Translations under genes and position numbers: made by a program
Assembly (NCBI RefSeq): GCF_003173775.1
Contig: NZ_CP029552.1
Span: 5,849,001-5,913,000 of the forward strand
From: Methylobacterium sp. 17Sr1-1
GTDB taxonomy: Bacteria > Pseudomonadota > Alphaproteobacteria > Rhizobiales > Beijerinckiaceae
DNA length: 64,000 bases
Direction of reading: 5' to 3'
The notes under the pieces: model-generated
Databases searched by the model: none
What the model was told of the DNA's origin: nothing
What the model saw: only the letters and a program-made list of their open reading frames with translations
Shown: positions 18,386-27,147 of the stretch, piece by piece
Position numbering within the stretch: the first letter of the stretch is position 1
Layout: each line of letters opens with the position of its first letter

Positions 18386-19471
18386 ATGACGGCCTGGATC
18401 GATGGGCGGGCGGTGGCGCGGGAGGAGGCGGTCGCGGCGGCCGCCGCGCTGCTGGCCGGGGCACGAAGCCCGGTCCTCGCCGGGCTCTGCGCCGAGGCGG
18501 CGTCCGTGCAGGCGGCGTTCGACCTCGCCCGCGCGATCGGCGCCTCGCTCGATCCCGCGGCGGGATCGGCGCTCTACGCCGACCTCGGGGCGCTCGCCGC
18601 CGGTGGCGCCATGACCACCACCCCGGCCGAGGCGCGCGGGCGGGCCGATCTCGTGCTGGCGCTCGGCGCCGCGCCCTGGACCACCGATGCGCTGAGCGGT
18701 CTGGCGGCGGAGGGGCCCGTCCGCGGCCGCGCCGCCGGGCGGCCCCGCACGCTCCTCGCCCTGGGCGCGCCGGGGAACGGGGCCGTGCGGCACATCGCCT
18801 ATCCGGTGGGCGACGCCGGGTTGCCGGCGGCGATCGGCCTGCTGCGCGGCCTGGTCGGAGGCCGCATCGCCGGCTCCCATCCCCTCGCCGACCTGGCGGT
18901 GCGCCTGCGCGAGGCGCTCTACGGGGCGGTCGTCTACGATCCCGCCGAGATCGGCGCCCTCGGGGCCGAGATGCTGAACGGCCTCGTCAGGGACCTCAAC
19001 GAGACCACCCGCTGCTTCGCCCTGCCGTTGGGCGATCCGTACCAGGGCCGGGCCGTCGCCCAGGTCGCGGCCTGGAGCACCGGCCAGGGGCCCCGGGCCG
19101 GCTTCGGCCGCGGCTATCCCGAGCACGATCCCTGGCGCTTCGATGCCGAGCGCCAGGCCGCCGCCGGCGAGGTCGATGCGGCGCTCTGGCTCGCCTCCCT
19201 GCCGGCCCCGCTCCCCGCCTGGACCCGCACCGTGCCGACCGTGGCGCTCCTCGGCGCGCCGAAGGGCGACGAGGCGCGGGTGGTGATCGAGGTCGGCGTG
19301 CCGGGCGAGACTTTCGGCGCCGCGCTCTGGCACCCGCGCCGCGCGGTGATCGCCTGGCACGACGCCGGAGCGCCGCGGCCGGAGCCGGAGCCCGCCGCCG
19401 CGATCCTCGCCGACCTCCGGGACCGGCTTGCCGCCTCTCCCGCCCCGCAGCCGGAGCGCGCCCCATGCTGA
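18386..19471 (+). CDS. fhcB: Formyltransferase/hydrolase complex subunit B
   Basis: A 361-residue protein related to the molybdopterin-binding B subunit of archaeal formylmethanofuran dehydrogenase, first gene of fhcB-A-D-C. In Methylobacterium the complex hydrolyses formyl-methylofuran to formate, and FhcB has lost the metal-cofactor chemistry; accordingly I see no N-terminal [4Fe-4S] cysteine cluster here. Conserved stretches include VLAGLCAEAASVQAAFDLAR and TTTPAEARGRADLVLALGAA. Its stop overlaps the fhcA start by seven bases. Confidence 0.92.
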   Translation: MTAWIDGRAVAREEAVAAAAALLAGARSPVLAGLCAEAASVQAAFDLARAIGASLDPAAGSALYADLGALAAGGAMTTTPAEARGRADLVLALGAAPWTTDALSGLAAEGPVRGRAAGRPRTLLALGAPGNGAVRHIAYPVGDAGLPAAIGLLRGLVGGRIAGSHPLADLAVRLREALYGAVVYDPAEIGALGAEMLNGLVRDLNETTRCFALPLGDPYQGRAVAQVAAWSTGQGPRAGFGRGYPEHDPWRFDAERQAAAGEVDAALWLASLPAPLPAWTRTVPTVALLGAPKGDEARVVIEVGVPGETFGAALWHPRRAVIAWHDAGAPRPEPEPAAAILADLRDRLAASPAPQPERAPC

Positions 19472-21093
19472 CCCGCATCGCCGGCGGCCGGGTGGTCGAT
19501 CCGACCGCCGGGCGCGACGCCATCGGTGACGTCTGGATCGAGGATGGTCGCGTCGTCGCCGCCTCCGACCGCACGCCCGACCGCACCATCGACGCCACAG
19601 GGTGCGTCGTCATGGCGGGGGGCGTCGAGGTCCACTCGCACATCGCCGGCGGCAACGTGGTGCTGGCGCGCCTGCTGCTGCCGGAGCTCGGCGTCTCCGA
19701 GCCCGACGCTCCGAACCCGCACGGGTCGGGCCGCGACGTCGGGATGCTCTACGCCCGGATGGGCTACACCACCGCGGTCGAGCCGGCGATGCCGCCGGTC
19801 AACGCGCTCGCGACCCAGCTCGAACTGGCCGAGATCCCGCTTCTCGACCGGGGCGGCCTGTGCGTGATGGGCAATGACGACCAGCTGCTCGGGCTCCTGC
19901 GCGATCGCGAGAGCCGGGACGCGGTCCGCGACCTCGTGGCGCTGAACGTCGCCACCTCGCGGGCGCTCGGCGTCAAGGTCATCAATGCCGGCGGCGCCGA
20001 CGCCTTCAAGGACGGGGCGGTGCGCTTCTCCCTCGACGACGAGGTGCCGGCTTACGGGCTGACCTCGCGAAAAATCCTGAACGGGCTCCTCGACGCGGTC
20101 GAAGCACTCAAGGTCCCCCACCCGCTCCACGTCCATTGCAGCAATCTCGGCCTGCCGGGGGCGGACGACAGCCTGATCGAGACCCTTGAGGCGGCGGAAG
20201 GCCGGCGCATCCACTTCGCCCACGCCCAGTTCTACGCCTACGCGGCTGTCGACAAGGACAACCCGCTGACGGGCGGCTTCGTGTCCGCTGCGCCGCGCAT
20301 CGCCGAGGCCCTGGCCCGCCACCCCAACGCCACCCTCGATATCGGCCAGGTGGTGTTCGGCCAGACCGCGACGATCTCCCTCGACATCCTGCGCCAGTTC
20401 TCCGGCCGCAAGGCGGCGAGCCCGAGGAAGTGGATCGTCAATGCGGGCGACGCCGAGGGCGGCGGCATCGTGCCGTTCCGCTACCGCGACCGCGGCCCGA
20501 CCTCCTCGCTGCAATTCGCCATCGGGCTCGAGCTGATGCTGCTCTCGCCCGACCCGGAGCGCACCATCCTGACCACCGACCACCCCAACGGCGGGCCGTT
20601 CACCGCCTATCCGCGCATCCTCCACCTGCTGATGGACAAGGAGGAGCGCGACCGGGAGGTCGCCGCCCATCCCAAGGTCGCGGCCGAGCGCTCCGGCCTC
20701 GCGGGCCTGGAGCGCGAATACACCTTCGCGGAGATGGTGCAGCTCACCCGCTCCGGCCCGGCGAAGCTTCTGGGCCTCGCCGATCGCGGCCACCTGCGCC
20801 CCGGGGCGAAGGCCGACATCGCGGTCTACCGCGACCAGCCGGACCGGACCGCGATGTTCGCCCGCGCCCACCGGGTGCTGAAGGACGGCGCGGTGATCGT
20901 CGAGGACGGCGAGGTCGTGGCATGGGCGCGCGGCCGCACCCTGTCCCTCGCCGTCGAGGCCGATGCCGGCATGGCGCGGCGGACCGACGCCTATCTCCAG
21001 GGCCGCTTCGGCGCCGGGCTGTCGAGCTTTTCCGTGCCGGACGCGGCCTTCCCCGGCCGTGAGGTGTTCGAGGCGATCCCATGCCGGACCTGA
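19465..21093 (+). CDS. fhcA: Formyltransferase/hydrolase complex subunit A (amidohydrolase)
   Basis: Catalytic 542-residue amidohydrolase subunit that hydrolyses formyl-methylofuran to formate. The TIM-barrel metal site starts with VEVHSHIAGGNVV (His57, His59). Other family motifs are HPLHVHCSNLGLPG, IHFAHAQFYAY and ILTTDHPNGGPFTAYPRI, the last with the conserved TTDHPNGG. The start ATG at 19465 lies in the fhcB stop region; longer upstream frames only shadow fhcB. Its end overlaps fhcD by 13 bases, so translation of the operon is tightly coupled. Confidence 0.96.
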   Translation: MLTRIAGGRVVDPTAGRDAIGDVWIEDGRVVAASDRTPDRTIDATGCVVMAGGVEVHSHIAGGNVVLARLLLPELGVSEPDAPNPHGSGRDVGMLYARMGYTTAVEPAMPPVNALATQLELAEIPLLDRGGLCVMGNDDQLLGLLRDRESRDAVRDLVALNVATSRALGVKVINAGGADAFKDGAVRFSLDDEVPAYGLTSRKILNGLLDAVEALKVPHPLHVHCSNLGLPGADDSLIETLEAAEGRRIHFAHAQFYAYAAVDKDNPLTGGFVSAAPRIAEALARHPNATLDIGQVVFGQTATISLDILRQFSGRKAASPRKWIVNAGDAEGGGIVPFRYRDRGPTSSLQFAIGLELMLLSPDPERTILTTDHPNGGPFTAYPRILHLLMDKEERDREVAAHPKVAAERSGLAGLEREYTFAEMVQLTRSGPAKLLGLADRGHLRPGAKADIAVYRDQPDRTAMFARAHRVLKDGAVIVEDGEVVAWARGRTLSLAVEADAGMARRTDAYLQGRFGAGLSSFSVPDAAFPGREVFEAIPCRT

Positions 21094-22013
21094 TCCTCCA
21101 CGGCATCCGGGTCGAGGACACCTTCGCGGAGGCCTTCGACATGGCGGCGACCGCCCTCGTACTCACCGCCGAGACGCCCGACTGGGCGATGATCGCCGCG
21201 ACCACCATGACGGGCTTCGCCACCTCGGTGATCGGCTGCGGCGCCGAGGCCGGCATCGACGCCGTGCTCTCCCCCGACGACACCCCCGACGGGCGCCCGG
21301 GCGTGCGGGTGCTGCTGTTCGGCTTCGATGCCGGCGGCCTCAAGGACCAGCTCCTGCGCCGGGTCGGGCAATGCGTACTGACCTCGCCGGGCAGCGCCGC
21401 CTATGCGGGCATCGCCTGGGACGACCCGAACGCGGGCAAGGCGCTCAAGCTCGGCGGCGCGATCCGCTACTTCGGTGACGGCTTCGCCACCGCCAAGCGC
21501 GTGGCCGGCCGGCGCTACTGGCGCACGCCGGTGATGGACGGCGAGTTCCTGTGCGAGCACTCGGTGCCGACGATCCAAGGCGCGGTCGGCGGCGGCAACC
21601 TGCTCTTCCTCGGCCGGCGTTTCGCCGACACCCTGCGGGTCGCCGAGATCGCGGTCGCGGCGGCCCGTCGCGTGCCGGACGTGATCCTGCCCTTCCCGGG
21701 CGGCGTGGTGCGCTCCGGCTCCAAGGTCGGGGCGCGCACCAAGGGCATGATGGCCTCGACCAACGACGCCTACTGCCCGACGCTGAAGGGCCGCGCCGGC
21801 TCGGCGCTGCCGCCGGAGGTCGACGTGGTGCTGGAGATCGTCATCGACGGGCTCTCGGCGGGCAGCGTGGCCGCCGCCATGCGGGCGGCGCTCCACGCCT
21901 CGACCGAGGCGGGAGCCGATCTCGGCCTCGTCGCGGTCACGGCGGGCAATTACGGCGGCAATCTCGGCCGCCACCATTTCCACCTCCGCGACCTCATCGG
22001 GGAGGCCGCATGA
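21081..22013 (+). CDS. fhcD: Formylmethanofuran:H4MPT formyltransferase subunit D
   Basis: A 310-residue formyltransferase (archaeal Ftr homologue) that moves the formyl group between H4MPT and the furan cofactor within the Fhc complex. Typical stretches: VEDTFAEAFDMAATALVLTA at the start, TSPGSAAYAGIAWDDPNAGK, PVMDGEFLCEHSVPTIQGAV and a C-terminal VTAGNYGGNLGRHHFHLRDL. Overlaps fhcA by 13 and fhcC by 4 bases. Confidence 0.97.
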   Translation: MPDLILHGIRVEDTFAEAFDMAATALVLTAETPDWAMIAATTMTGFATSVIGCGAEAGIDAVLSPDDTPDGRPGVRVLLFGFDAGGLKDQLLRRVGQCVLTSPGSAAYAGIAWDDPNAGKALKLGGAIRYFGDGFATAKRVAGRRYWRTPVMDGEFLCEHSVPTIQGAVGGGNLLFLGRRFADTLRVAEIAVAAARRVPDVILPFPGGVVRSGSKVGARTKGMMASTNDAYCPTLKGRAGSALPPEVDVVLEIVIDGLSAGSVAAAMRAALHASTEAGADLGLVAVTAGNYGGNLGRHHFHLRDLIGEAA

Positions 22014-22807
22014 GCACCCTCATCGTGCGCGAGGCGCCGCCGGAGCGCCTCGACCTCGCCGGGATCACCCCCGCCGCCCTCGCCGGCCTGTCGGAGGCGG
22101 AGGCCGCCCGGCTGCCGGTCGGCACCAGCCGCCGCGGCCTCACCCTCGGCGACTGCTTCGCGCTTCACCTCGACGGCTCGGACGAATTGCGGATCCTCGG
22201 CGCCACCGAGCGTCTCGACCGGGTCGGCGCGGGTCTTTCCGCCGGGCGGATCGCGGTCGAGGGCGATGTCGGCCAGCGCCTCGGCGCCGGCATGACGGGC
22301 GGGACTCTCACGGTGTCGGGCTCCGCAGGCCCCTTCGCCGGCACGGCGGCCACCGGCGGCACGATCCGCATCGCGGGCGACGCCGCCGAGAGTGCCGGCG
22401 GCGCGGTTCACGGCGCGTCCTGCGGGCTCGATGGCGCGACCCTGGTGATCGGAGGAACCGCGGGGGACCGCCTCGGCGACCGGATGCGGGCCGGGCTTAT
22501 CGTGGCGAAGCGCGCCGGGGCGCATGCCGGTGCCCGGATGATCGCCGGCACGATCGTGGCCGACGCGATCGGCGATCATCCCGGCTACGGCATGCGCCGC
22601 GGCACCCTGGTCACCGCCCGCCACGGGGCGCTGCTGCCGACCTTCGTGGAGACCGGGCGGCAGGATCTCGTGGTGCTGCGGCTCATGGCGAAATCGCTCG
22701 AGGCCCTGGCGCCGGAGGCGGCAGCACTGCTGCGGGCGCCCCTGCGCCGCTACGGCGGCGACCTCGCGACCCTGGGCAAGGGGGAGCTGTTCGCGCCGGC
22801 GGAGTGA
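22010..22807 (+). CDS. fhcC: Formyltransferase/hydrolase complex subunit C
   Basis: A 265-residue subunit homologous to archaeal FwdC/FmdC and to the glutamate-synthase alpha-subunit C-terminal domain. It has a right-handed beta-helix with repeated G-x-G/A-M-x-x-G-x-(L/I) rungs (LGAGMTGGTLTVSG, LGDRMRAGLIVAKRAG, AGARMIAGTIVADAIG). It is structural in the Fhc complex. The start overlaps the fhcD stop (ATGA). Last gene of the unit; the lut-like cluster converges on it 69 bases downstream. Confidence 0.95.
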   Translation: MSTLIVREAPPERLDLAGITPAALAGLSEAEAARLPVGTSRRGLTLGDCFALHLDGSDELRILGATERLDRVGAGLSAGRIAVEGDVGQRLGAGMTGGTLTVSGSAGPFAGTAATGGTIRIAGDAAESAGGAVHGASCGLDGATLVIGGTAGDRLGDRMRAGLIVAKRAGAHAGARMIAGTIVADAIGDHPGYGMRRGTLVTARHGALLPTFVETGRQDLVVLRLMAKSLEALAPEAAALLRAPLRRYGGDLATLGKGELFAPAE

Positions 22808-22876
22808 GAGCGGGGCTCGCCTTCCCCCCGGTTCTCGAACCCTCTGCGACACTCGCTCAGGCGAGCGCCTGTCGTC

Positions 22877-23494
22877 TTACAACCGCGCCTGAATCTTCTT
22901 CGCGATCGTCCCCAGCCGCTGCTCCAGCAGGGTCGGCACCTCACACACGTAAGTCAGCGACTGGCTGCGCTCCTGGAAGATGCGCTTGTCCCAGGCGAAG
23001 CGGGTTTCCAGCTCGGCGAGCTCCTTGGTGTCGGGCACGTCCGGCGCGGTCTTCACCTCGCTGATCTTCCCGGCCTCGTCGCGGATGCGCTCGGCCATCA
23101 CGCGCTGGCCGCGGGCGTAGCGGCCGATGCCGGACACCACCTTGTCGCGCTCGCCGTTCAGCACCTCGAACACGCCGGCGAAGACCCGGGTCAGGCGGGT
23201 CGCCTTCTCCGCCTCGCCGAGCTTCCCCGCGAAGGCGTCGAGGAGGCCGTCGACCTCCTCCACCGGCAGCCGGCGCGACGCGATCTTCTGGGCGAGCAGG
23301 GCCGCCTCGGTGTCGTTGCCCCACTCGGCGAGCGCCTGCGTCGGGTCGGGCCCGGTCCAGACCGCGCCGGGGCCCAGCGTCGAGACCTTGCGCTGGGCGC
23401 AGGGCCAGTCGGGGTCGGGCCGCGGCTGGGCGAGCGCCGGGGCGGCCGAGAGGATCAGGAGCGTGGCGAGGACGGAGCGGAGCATCACGGGCAT
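22877..23494 (-). CDS. Exported protein of the lut-like cluster (LutG position)
   Basis: A 205-residue secreted protein: signal peptide MLRSVLATLLILSAAPALAQ, then a helical mature part with DPDWPCAQRKVSTLGPGAVW near its start. Two cysteines remain in the mature part (WPCAQ and YVCEVP), so a disulfide is possible. It is the last gene of the leftward cluster, 20 bases behind the permease gene, matching lutG by order. No enzyme motif is visible. The start is either ATG 23494, preceded by AAGAAGAG, or ATG 23485. Confidence 0.7.
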   Translation of the reverse strand: MPVMLRSVLATLLILSAAPALAQPRPDPDWPCAQRKVSTLGPGAVWTGPDPTQALAEWGNDTEAALLAQKIASRRLPVEEVDGLLDAFAGKLGEAEKATRLTRVFAGVFEVLNGERDKVVSGIGRYARGQRVMAERIRDEAGKISEVKTAPDVPDTKELAELETRFAWDKRIFQERSQSLTYVCEVPTLLEQRLGTIAKKIQARL

Positions 23495-23514
23495 CTCTTC
23501 TTGTTGAAGGGCGG

Positions 23515-24372
23515 TCAGCCCGCCTCCCCGGCCGGGCCGCCGCGCCGGGCGAGCAGCCCGCGGCCGGGATCGTAGGCGGCGACCGCCATGACGAAGAACG
23601 CGAGCCCGGTCCCGACCACGACCGCGCAGGAGACCGGGTTGAACGCGCCGTAGAGGGCGAAGCGCACCAGTTCGACCGCGTGGGTGAAGGGGTTGATCTG
23701 GCAGATCCAGTAGAGCGTCGCGCTCGATTCGTTGACCCGCCACAGCGGGTAGAGCGCCGAGGAGGCGAAGAACATCGGGAAGATCACGAAGTTCATCACG
23801 CTCGCGAAATTCTCGAGCTGTCGCACGAGCGACGACAGGAACAGCCCGATCGCGCCGAGCATCAGCCCCGAGGCCAGGAAGGCCGGCAGGGCGTAGAGGT
23901 AGCCGCTCCACGGGATGTCGGTCTCGAAGAAGCTCGCGATGGCGAGGAAGACGTAGGCCTGGACCAGCGACACGATCACGCCGGCGATGAGCTTGGCCAG
24001 CAGCAGGCTCCAGCGCGGATAGGGGCTGGTGAGCAGCACCCGCATCGAGCCGACCTCGCGGTCGTAGACCATCGACAGCGACGATTGCATGCCGTTGAAC
24101 AGCTGGATCATCACCGCGAGGCCCGGCACGACGTAGACCTCGTAGAGCACGTAGGTCTCGTAGGGCGGCGTGATCGACAGGCCGAGCGTGTTGCGGAAGC
24201 CGGCGGCGAAGATGAACAGCCAGACCAGCGGCCGCACCAAAGCCGAGAAGAACCGCTCCTTCTGGTTGAAGAAGCGCAACAGCTCCCGCCGCACGATGCC
24301 GGCGAGCGCGATGAGGTAGCCGCCGGCATCGAGCCGGCCGCGGACCGGGGTGAGAGTGGCGCCCGCGCTCAT
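23515..24372 (-). CDS. lutF: ABC-2 type transporter permease (LutF-like)
   Basis: A 285-residue integral membrane protein of the ABC-2 permease family with about six hydrophobic segments, including LVRPLVWLFIFAAGFRNTLG, FPMFFASSALYPLWRV and a final VVGTGLAFFVMAVAAY. It pairs with the ATPase gene it overlaps (ATGA at 24369-24372). In Methylobacterium extorquens the matching gene belongs to the lut cluster for lanthanide uptake; the assignment here rests on the same gene content and order. Confidence 0.8.
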   Translation of the reverse strand: MSAGATLTPVRGRLDAGGYLIALAGIVRRELLRFFNQKERFFSALVRPLVWLFIFAAGFRNTLGLSITPPYETYVLYEVYVVPGLAVMIQLFNGMQSSLSMVYDREVGSMRVLLTSPYPRWSLLLAKLIAGVIVSLVQAYVFLAIASFFETDIPWSGYLYALPAFLASGLMLGAIGLFLSSLVRQLENFASVMNFVIFPMFFASSALYPLWRVNESSATLYWICQINPFTHAVELVRFALYGAFNPVSCAVVVGTGLAFFVMAVAAYDPGRGLLARRGGPAGEAG

Positions 24373-25115
24373 GCGACTCTCCTCGGGGTTTCTCCCCGCT
24401 CGGCGGTCATCTGGCGGAACGCCGTCTCGAGGGAGCCGGTCGGCTCGCTCAAAGTCCCGGCGAGGCCCCGGGCGACGATGCGGCCGCGATGCAGCACCAC
24501 GACCCGGTCGTCCGGCTCGATCTCGTCGAAGATGTGGGTGGCCCAGAGCACCGACAGCCCCTCCTCCCGCACCAGCGCCCGCACGATGGCGACGATGTCG
24601 GCGCGGGAGTCGAGGTCGAGGCCGACCGTGGGCTCGTCGAGGAGCAGCAGGTCGGGCGCGTGGATCAGCGCCCGGGCGATCTCGATCCGCCGCGACTGGC
24701 CGCCCGAGAGCGTGCGGATCTTGTCGTCGCGGCGCTCGACCAGGCCGATGCGGGCGAGCAGGGCCTCGATCCGCAGGAGCGCCGCCTTGCGGGGGATGCC
24801 GTGGAGGGCGGCGTGGTAGAGCAGGTTCTGGCGCACCGTCAGGTCGGTGTCGAGGGTGCGGGCCTGGAACACCACGCCGAGCCGCGCGAGCGCCCGCGAC
24901 GGCTCGCGGTTGAGGTCGTGCCCGAGCAGCGCGATGCGGCCGGCCTGGCTGGCGTAGAGCCGCGTCACCACCGAGAACAGGGTGGTCTTGCCCGCCCCGT
25001 TCGGCCCGAGCAGGGCCGTGAAGGCGCTGCGCGGCACCTCGAACGACACGTCGTCCAGCGCCGTGCGGGCGCCGAAGCGGTGGCTCACCCCCTCGACCGC
25101 GAGCGCCGCGCTCAT
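24369..25115 (-). CDS. lutE: ABC transporter ATP-binding protein (LutE-like)
   Basis: A 248-residue cytoplasmic ATPase: Walker A GPNGAGKTT (residues 37-45), signature LSGGQ (136-140), Walker B LLLLDEPT with its Glu, and the switch histidine in LWATH. Drives the adjacent ABC-2 permease. The ATG at 25115 overlaps the stop of the upstream 79-residue gene (ATGA) and is preferred to the frame start at 25157, which has no family match. Probably part of the lanthanide transport system. Confidence 0.85.
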   Translation of the reverse strand: MSAALAVEGVSHRFGARTALDDVSFEVPRSAFTALLGPNGAGKTTLFSVVTRLYASQAGRIALLGHDLNREPSRALARLGVVFQARTLDTDLTVRQNLLYHAALHGIPRKAALLRIEALLARIGLVERRDDKIRTLSGGQSRRIEIARALIHAPDLLLLDEPTVGLDLDSRADIVAIVRALVREEGLSVLWATHIFDEIEPDDRVVVLHRGRIVARGLAGTLSEPTGSLETAFRQMTAERGETPRRVA

Positions 25116-25351
25116 CGCGTCAACGCCTTGCGGGCGTCGCGCACCGCGTCGAGGCACTCGTCGTATTCCTTCTCACCGAGTTCCCGCTCGGCGACGCGCA
25201 GTTCCTTCCGGAGGACCTTGGCGACGGATTCGGCGGGAGACTTCGCCAGCTCGGCCTTGAGCGTCGCGATGCCGTCCCGGCACGCGGCCGCGTCGTCGGC
25301 GCGGGCGGGCAGGGCCGTCAGCAGCAGCAGGGCGGCGAGGAGCGCGCGCAT
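25112..25351 (-). CDS. Small exported protein (LutD position)
   Basis: A 79-residue protein with a clear signal peptide (MRALLAALLLLTALPARA), leaving about 60 charged, helical residues with two cysteines (AACRDG and DECLDAV) that could pair. It lies between the cupredoxin-like gene and lutE, overlaps the latter by four bases, and corresponds by order to lutD. No recognised domain; a small periplasmic helper of metal transport is only an inference. Confidence 0.6.
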   Translation of the reverse strand: MRALLAALLLLTALPARADDAAACRDGIATLKAELAKSPAESVAKVLRKELRVAERELGEKEYDECLDAVRDARKALTR

Positions 25352-25428
25352 CCCGGGTTTCCTCCAGTCCGTTCTATCGGGTTCTTGCGGCCGATGTAGG
25401 CCGGCGGGCCGCGGCCCGCAAACCCCTG

Positions 25429-25851
25429 TCACTTCACGATGAAGCGCCCGGTCATGCCCCGGCTCTCCAATCCTTGCACCGACCACGGGAACTCGCCGGC
25501 CCGCACGGTCACGAACTCCACCGCGATCGTGCCCTGGTCGTCGAATTCGAGGTGGTGCGGCGGCCCGGCCATGTGCACCTCGAGATGGTTGATGACGATC
25601 TGGTTCATCCACACGCCGCGGAAGAACTCGCTGGCGAAGAACTTGTACTCCTTCTGCCCCTTGGCGGTGATGCGCAGCCGGTAGGACTTCCCGGCCTCCA
25701 TCTCGATGTCCTTCACCGGCACGGCGTAGTCGTTGTCCTCGGCGCCGAGCACGAGGTCGGGCAGGTCGGTGCGGCCCTTGGTGAGGTCGCCGGCGAGGGT
25801 GGGGGTGGTGAGGAGGAAGGCGAGGAAGGCGGTGAAGAGGAGGCGACGCAT
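25429..25851 (-). CDS. Exported cupredoxin-like protein (LutC position)
   Basis: A 140-residue protein with signal peptide (MRRLLFTAFLAFLLTTPTLA). The mature part looks like an all-beta cupredoxin-type fold: EMEAGKSYRLRITAKGQKEY, EVHMAGPPHHLEFDDQGTIA and VRAGEFPWSVQGLESRGMTG. It has a His pair (PPHH) and a late Met but no cysteine ligand, so a classical type-1 copper site is unlikely. Context suggests a periplasmic metal- or partner-binding role in the lut-like system. A structured repeat (25881-26028) separates it from lutB. Confidence 0.65.
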   Translation of the reverse strand: MRRLLFTAFLAFLLTTPTLAGDLTKGRTDLPDLVLGAEDNDYAVPVKDIEMEAGKSYRLRITAKGQKEYKFFASEFFRGVWMNQIVINHLEVHMAGPPHHLEFDDQGTIAVEFVTVRAGEFPWSVQGLESRGMTGRFIVK

Positions 25852-25880
25852 GGGCGATCCGGCTGGGAGTAGAACGCACT

Positions 25881-26028
25881 CCCCTCTCCCGTGTGGGAGA
25901 GGGGCCGGGGGTGAGGGTGGCGCGCTTCCGCGTAAAGCTTAGAACGTCGTGCCGGCAGCGGCACGGTTCGGTCTTCTTGCTGAAGCGTCACACCCTCACC
26001 CCTACCCCTCTCCCACTCGGGAGAGGGG
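25881..26028. repeat. Inverted repeat between lutC- and lutB-like genes
   Basis: Arms at 25881-25919 and 25991-26028, starting CCCCTCTCCCGTGTGGGAGA and ending with a matching CCCACTCGGGAGAGGGG. Each arm is itself a hairpin, and the two together can form one long stem. Same family as the repeats at 14271, 29812 and 55575. It may stabilise or terminate the transcript within the leftward cluster. Confidence 0.75.
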
Positions 26029-26068
26029 ATCCCGCGCTTCACTCGTCTTGAGGCGCGGCCAGAAAAAT

Positions 26069-27049
26069 TTACTGCGGCGAGACCGCGACGCCCCACGGCA
26101 GCAGCCCGACCGGGATGCTCTTCGTCACCTTCAACGCCTCGACGTCGATCACCGAGACGTCGTTCGAGGTGCCGTTGGTGGTGAAGAGAAGCTTCTGGTC
26201 CGGCGTGAAGGCGAGCTGCCAGACCCGCTGGCCGACGGGCAGGTATTTCTGCACCTCGTAGGTCCTGGCATCGACCACCGCGACCCGGTTGGCGGGGCCG
26301 AGCGCCACGAAGGCCTTGCTCCCGTCCTTCGTCATGCGGACACCCACCGGCTGGATCTGCTCGTCGGTGACACCGGGGATCTTGAAGGTGATCTTCTTGA
26401 CCACCTTGCGGGTCTCGACGTCGATCACCGAGACGGTGCCGCCGACCTCGGCCGAGACCCACAGCCATTTTCCGTCCTGGCTGAACTCGGCGAAGCGGGG
26501 ACGGGCATCGACCAGCACGTTGTCGATCACCTGGAACGTCTTGGTGTCGATGAAGTGGGCCATGTTGGTGGTCTCGGAGGTGTTGACCAGGATCGACCCG
26601 TCCGGGCTCAACCCCAGCCCCTCCGGCTCGACGCCGACCGGCACCTCGGCCACCACCTTGTTCTTCTCGATGTCGAGCACCGTGACTTGGCTGTCGTCCT
26701 CGTTGGCGACGTAGACCGGGTTGCCGGACGGGTGCGCGATGAACTGCTCCGGATCCGGTCCGGAGCGCAGGGAGCGCACGATCTTGCCGGTCTTGGTGTC
26801 GAGCACGTCGATGCGGTCGTCGTCGCTGGCGCAGACGTAGAGCAGGCTCCCGTCCTTCCCGACCGTGATCCCCCGCGGGCGCCGCCCGACCGGCCAGGTC
26901 GCCGTGACCTTCAGGCTGTCTACGTCGATGACGCTGACCGAGTTGCCCTTCTCGTTGCTGACGTAGACGGTGGTGGCGTGGGCGGGCGCGGCGAGGAGCG
27001 CGGCCGCGACGAGTGCGCAGGGCGCCGGTCCGATCCGGTGACGGCTCAT
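26069..27049 (-). CDS. lutB: YVTN beta-propeller protein (LutB-like)
   Basis: A 326-residue exported protein. The signal peptide (CALVAAALLAAPAHA) ends near residue 22 and is followed by seven propeller-type repeats of about 42 residues, seen as TTVYVSNEKGNSVSVIDVDS, LLYVCASDDDRIDVLDTKTG and PVYVANEDDSQVTVLDIEKN. It matches the beta-propeller family associated with PQQ-dependent alcohol catabolism. ATG 27049 has AGGGAGGATCG directly upstream. Same order as lutB in the known cluster. A homologous propeller lies at 33190-34140. Confidence 0.8.
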   Translation of the reverse strand: MSRHRIGPAPCALVAAALLAAPAHATTVYVSNEKGNSVSVIDVDSLKVTATWPVGRRPRGITVGKDGSLLYVCASDDDRIDVLDTKTGKIVRSLRSGPDPEQFIAHPSGNPVYVANEDDSQVTVLDIEKNKVVAEVPVGVEPEGLGLSPDGSILVNTSETTNMAHFIDTKTFQVIDNVLVDARPRFAEFSQDGKWLWVSAEVGGTVSVIDVETRKVVKKITFKIPGVTDEQIQPVGVRMTKDGSKAFVALGPANRVAVVDARTYEVQKYLPVGQRVWQLAFTPDQKLLFTTNGTSNDVSVIDVEALKVTKSIPVGLLPWGVAVSPQ

Positions 27050-27147
27050 CGATCCTCCCTCCCGGCCGCGCTCTTCGCCCGCGGTCCGTCTTCTCATGCT
27101 TACCTGGCCCGCCGCGGCGCCGCGGGCGAGACCGACTTATGGCCGGG

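Noticed and set aside
17971..19464. Long in-frame extension before fhcA
   Set aside because: It shadows fhcB; FhcA homology begins at the ATG at 19465.
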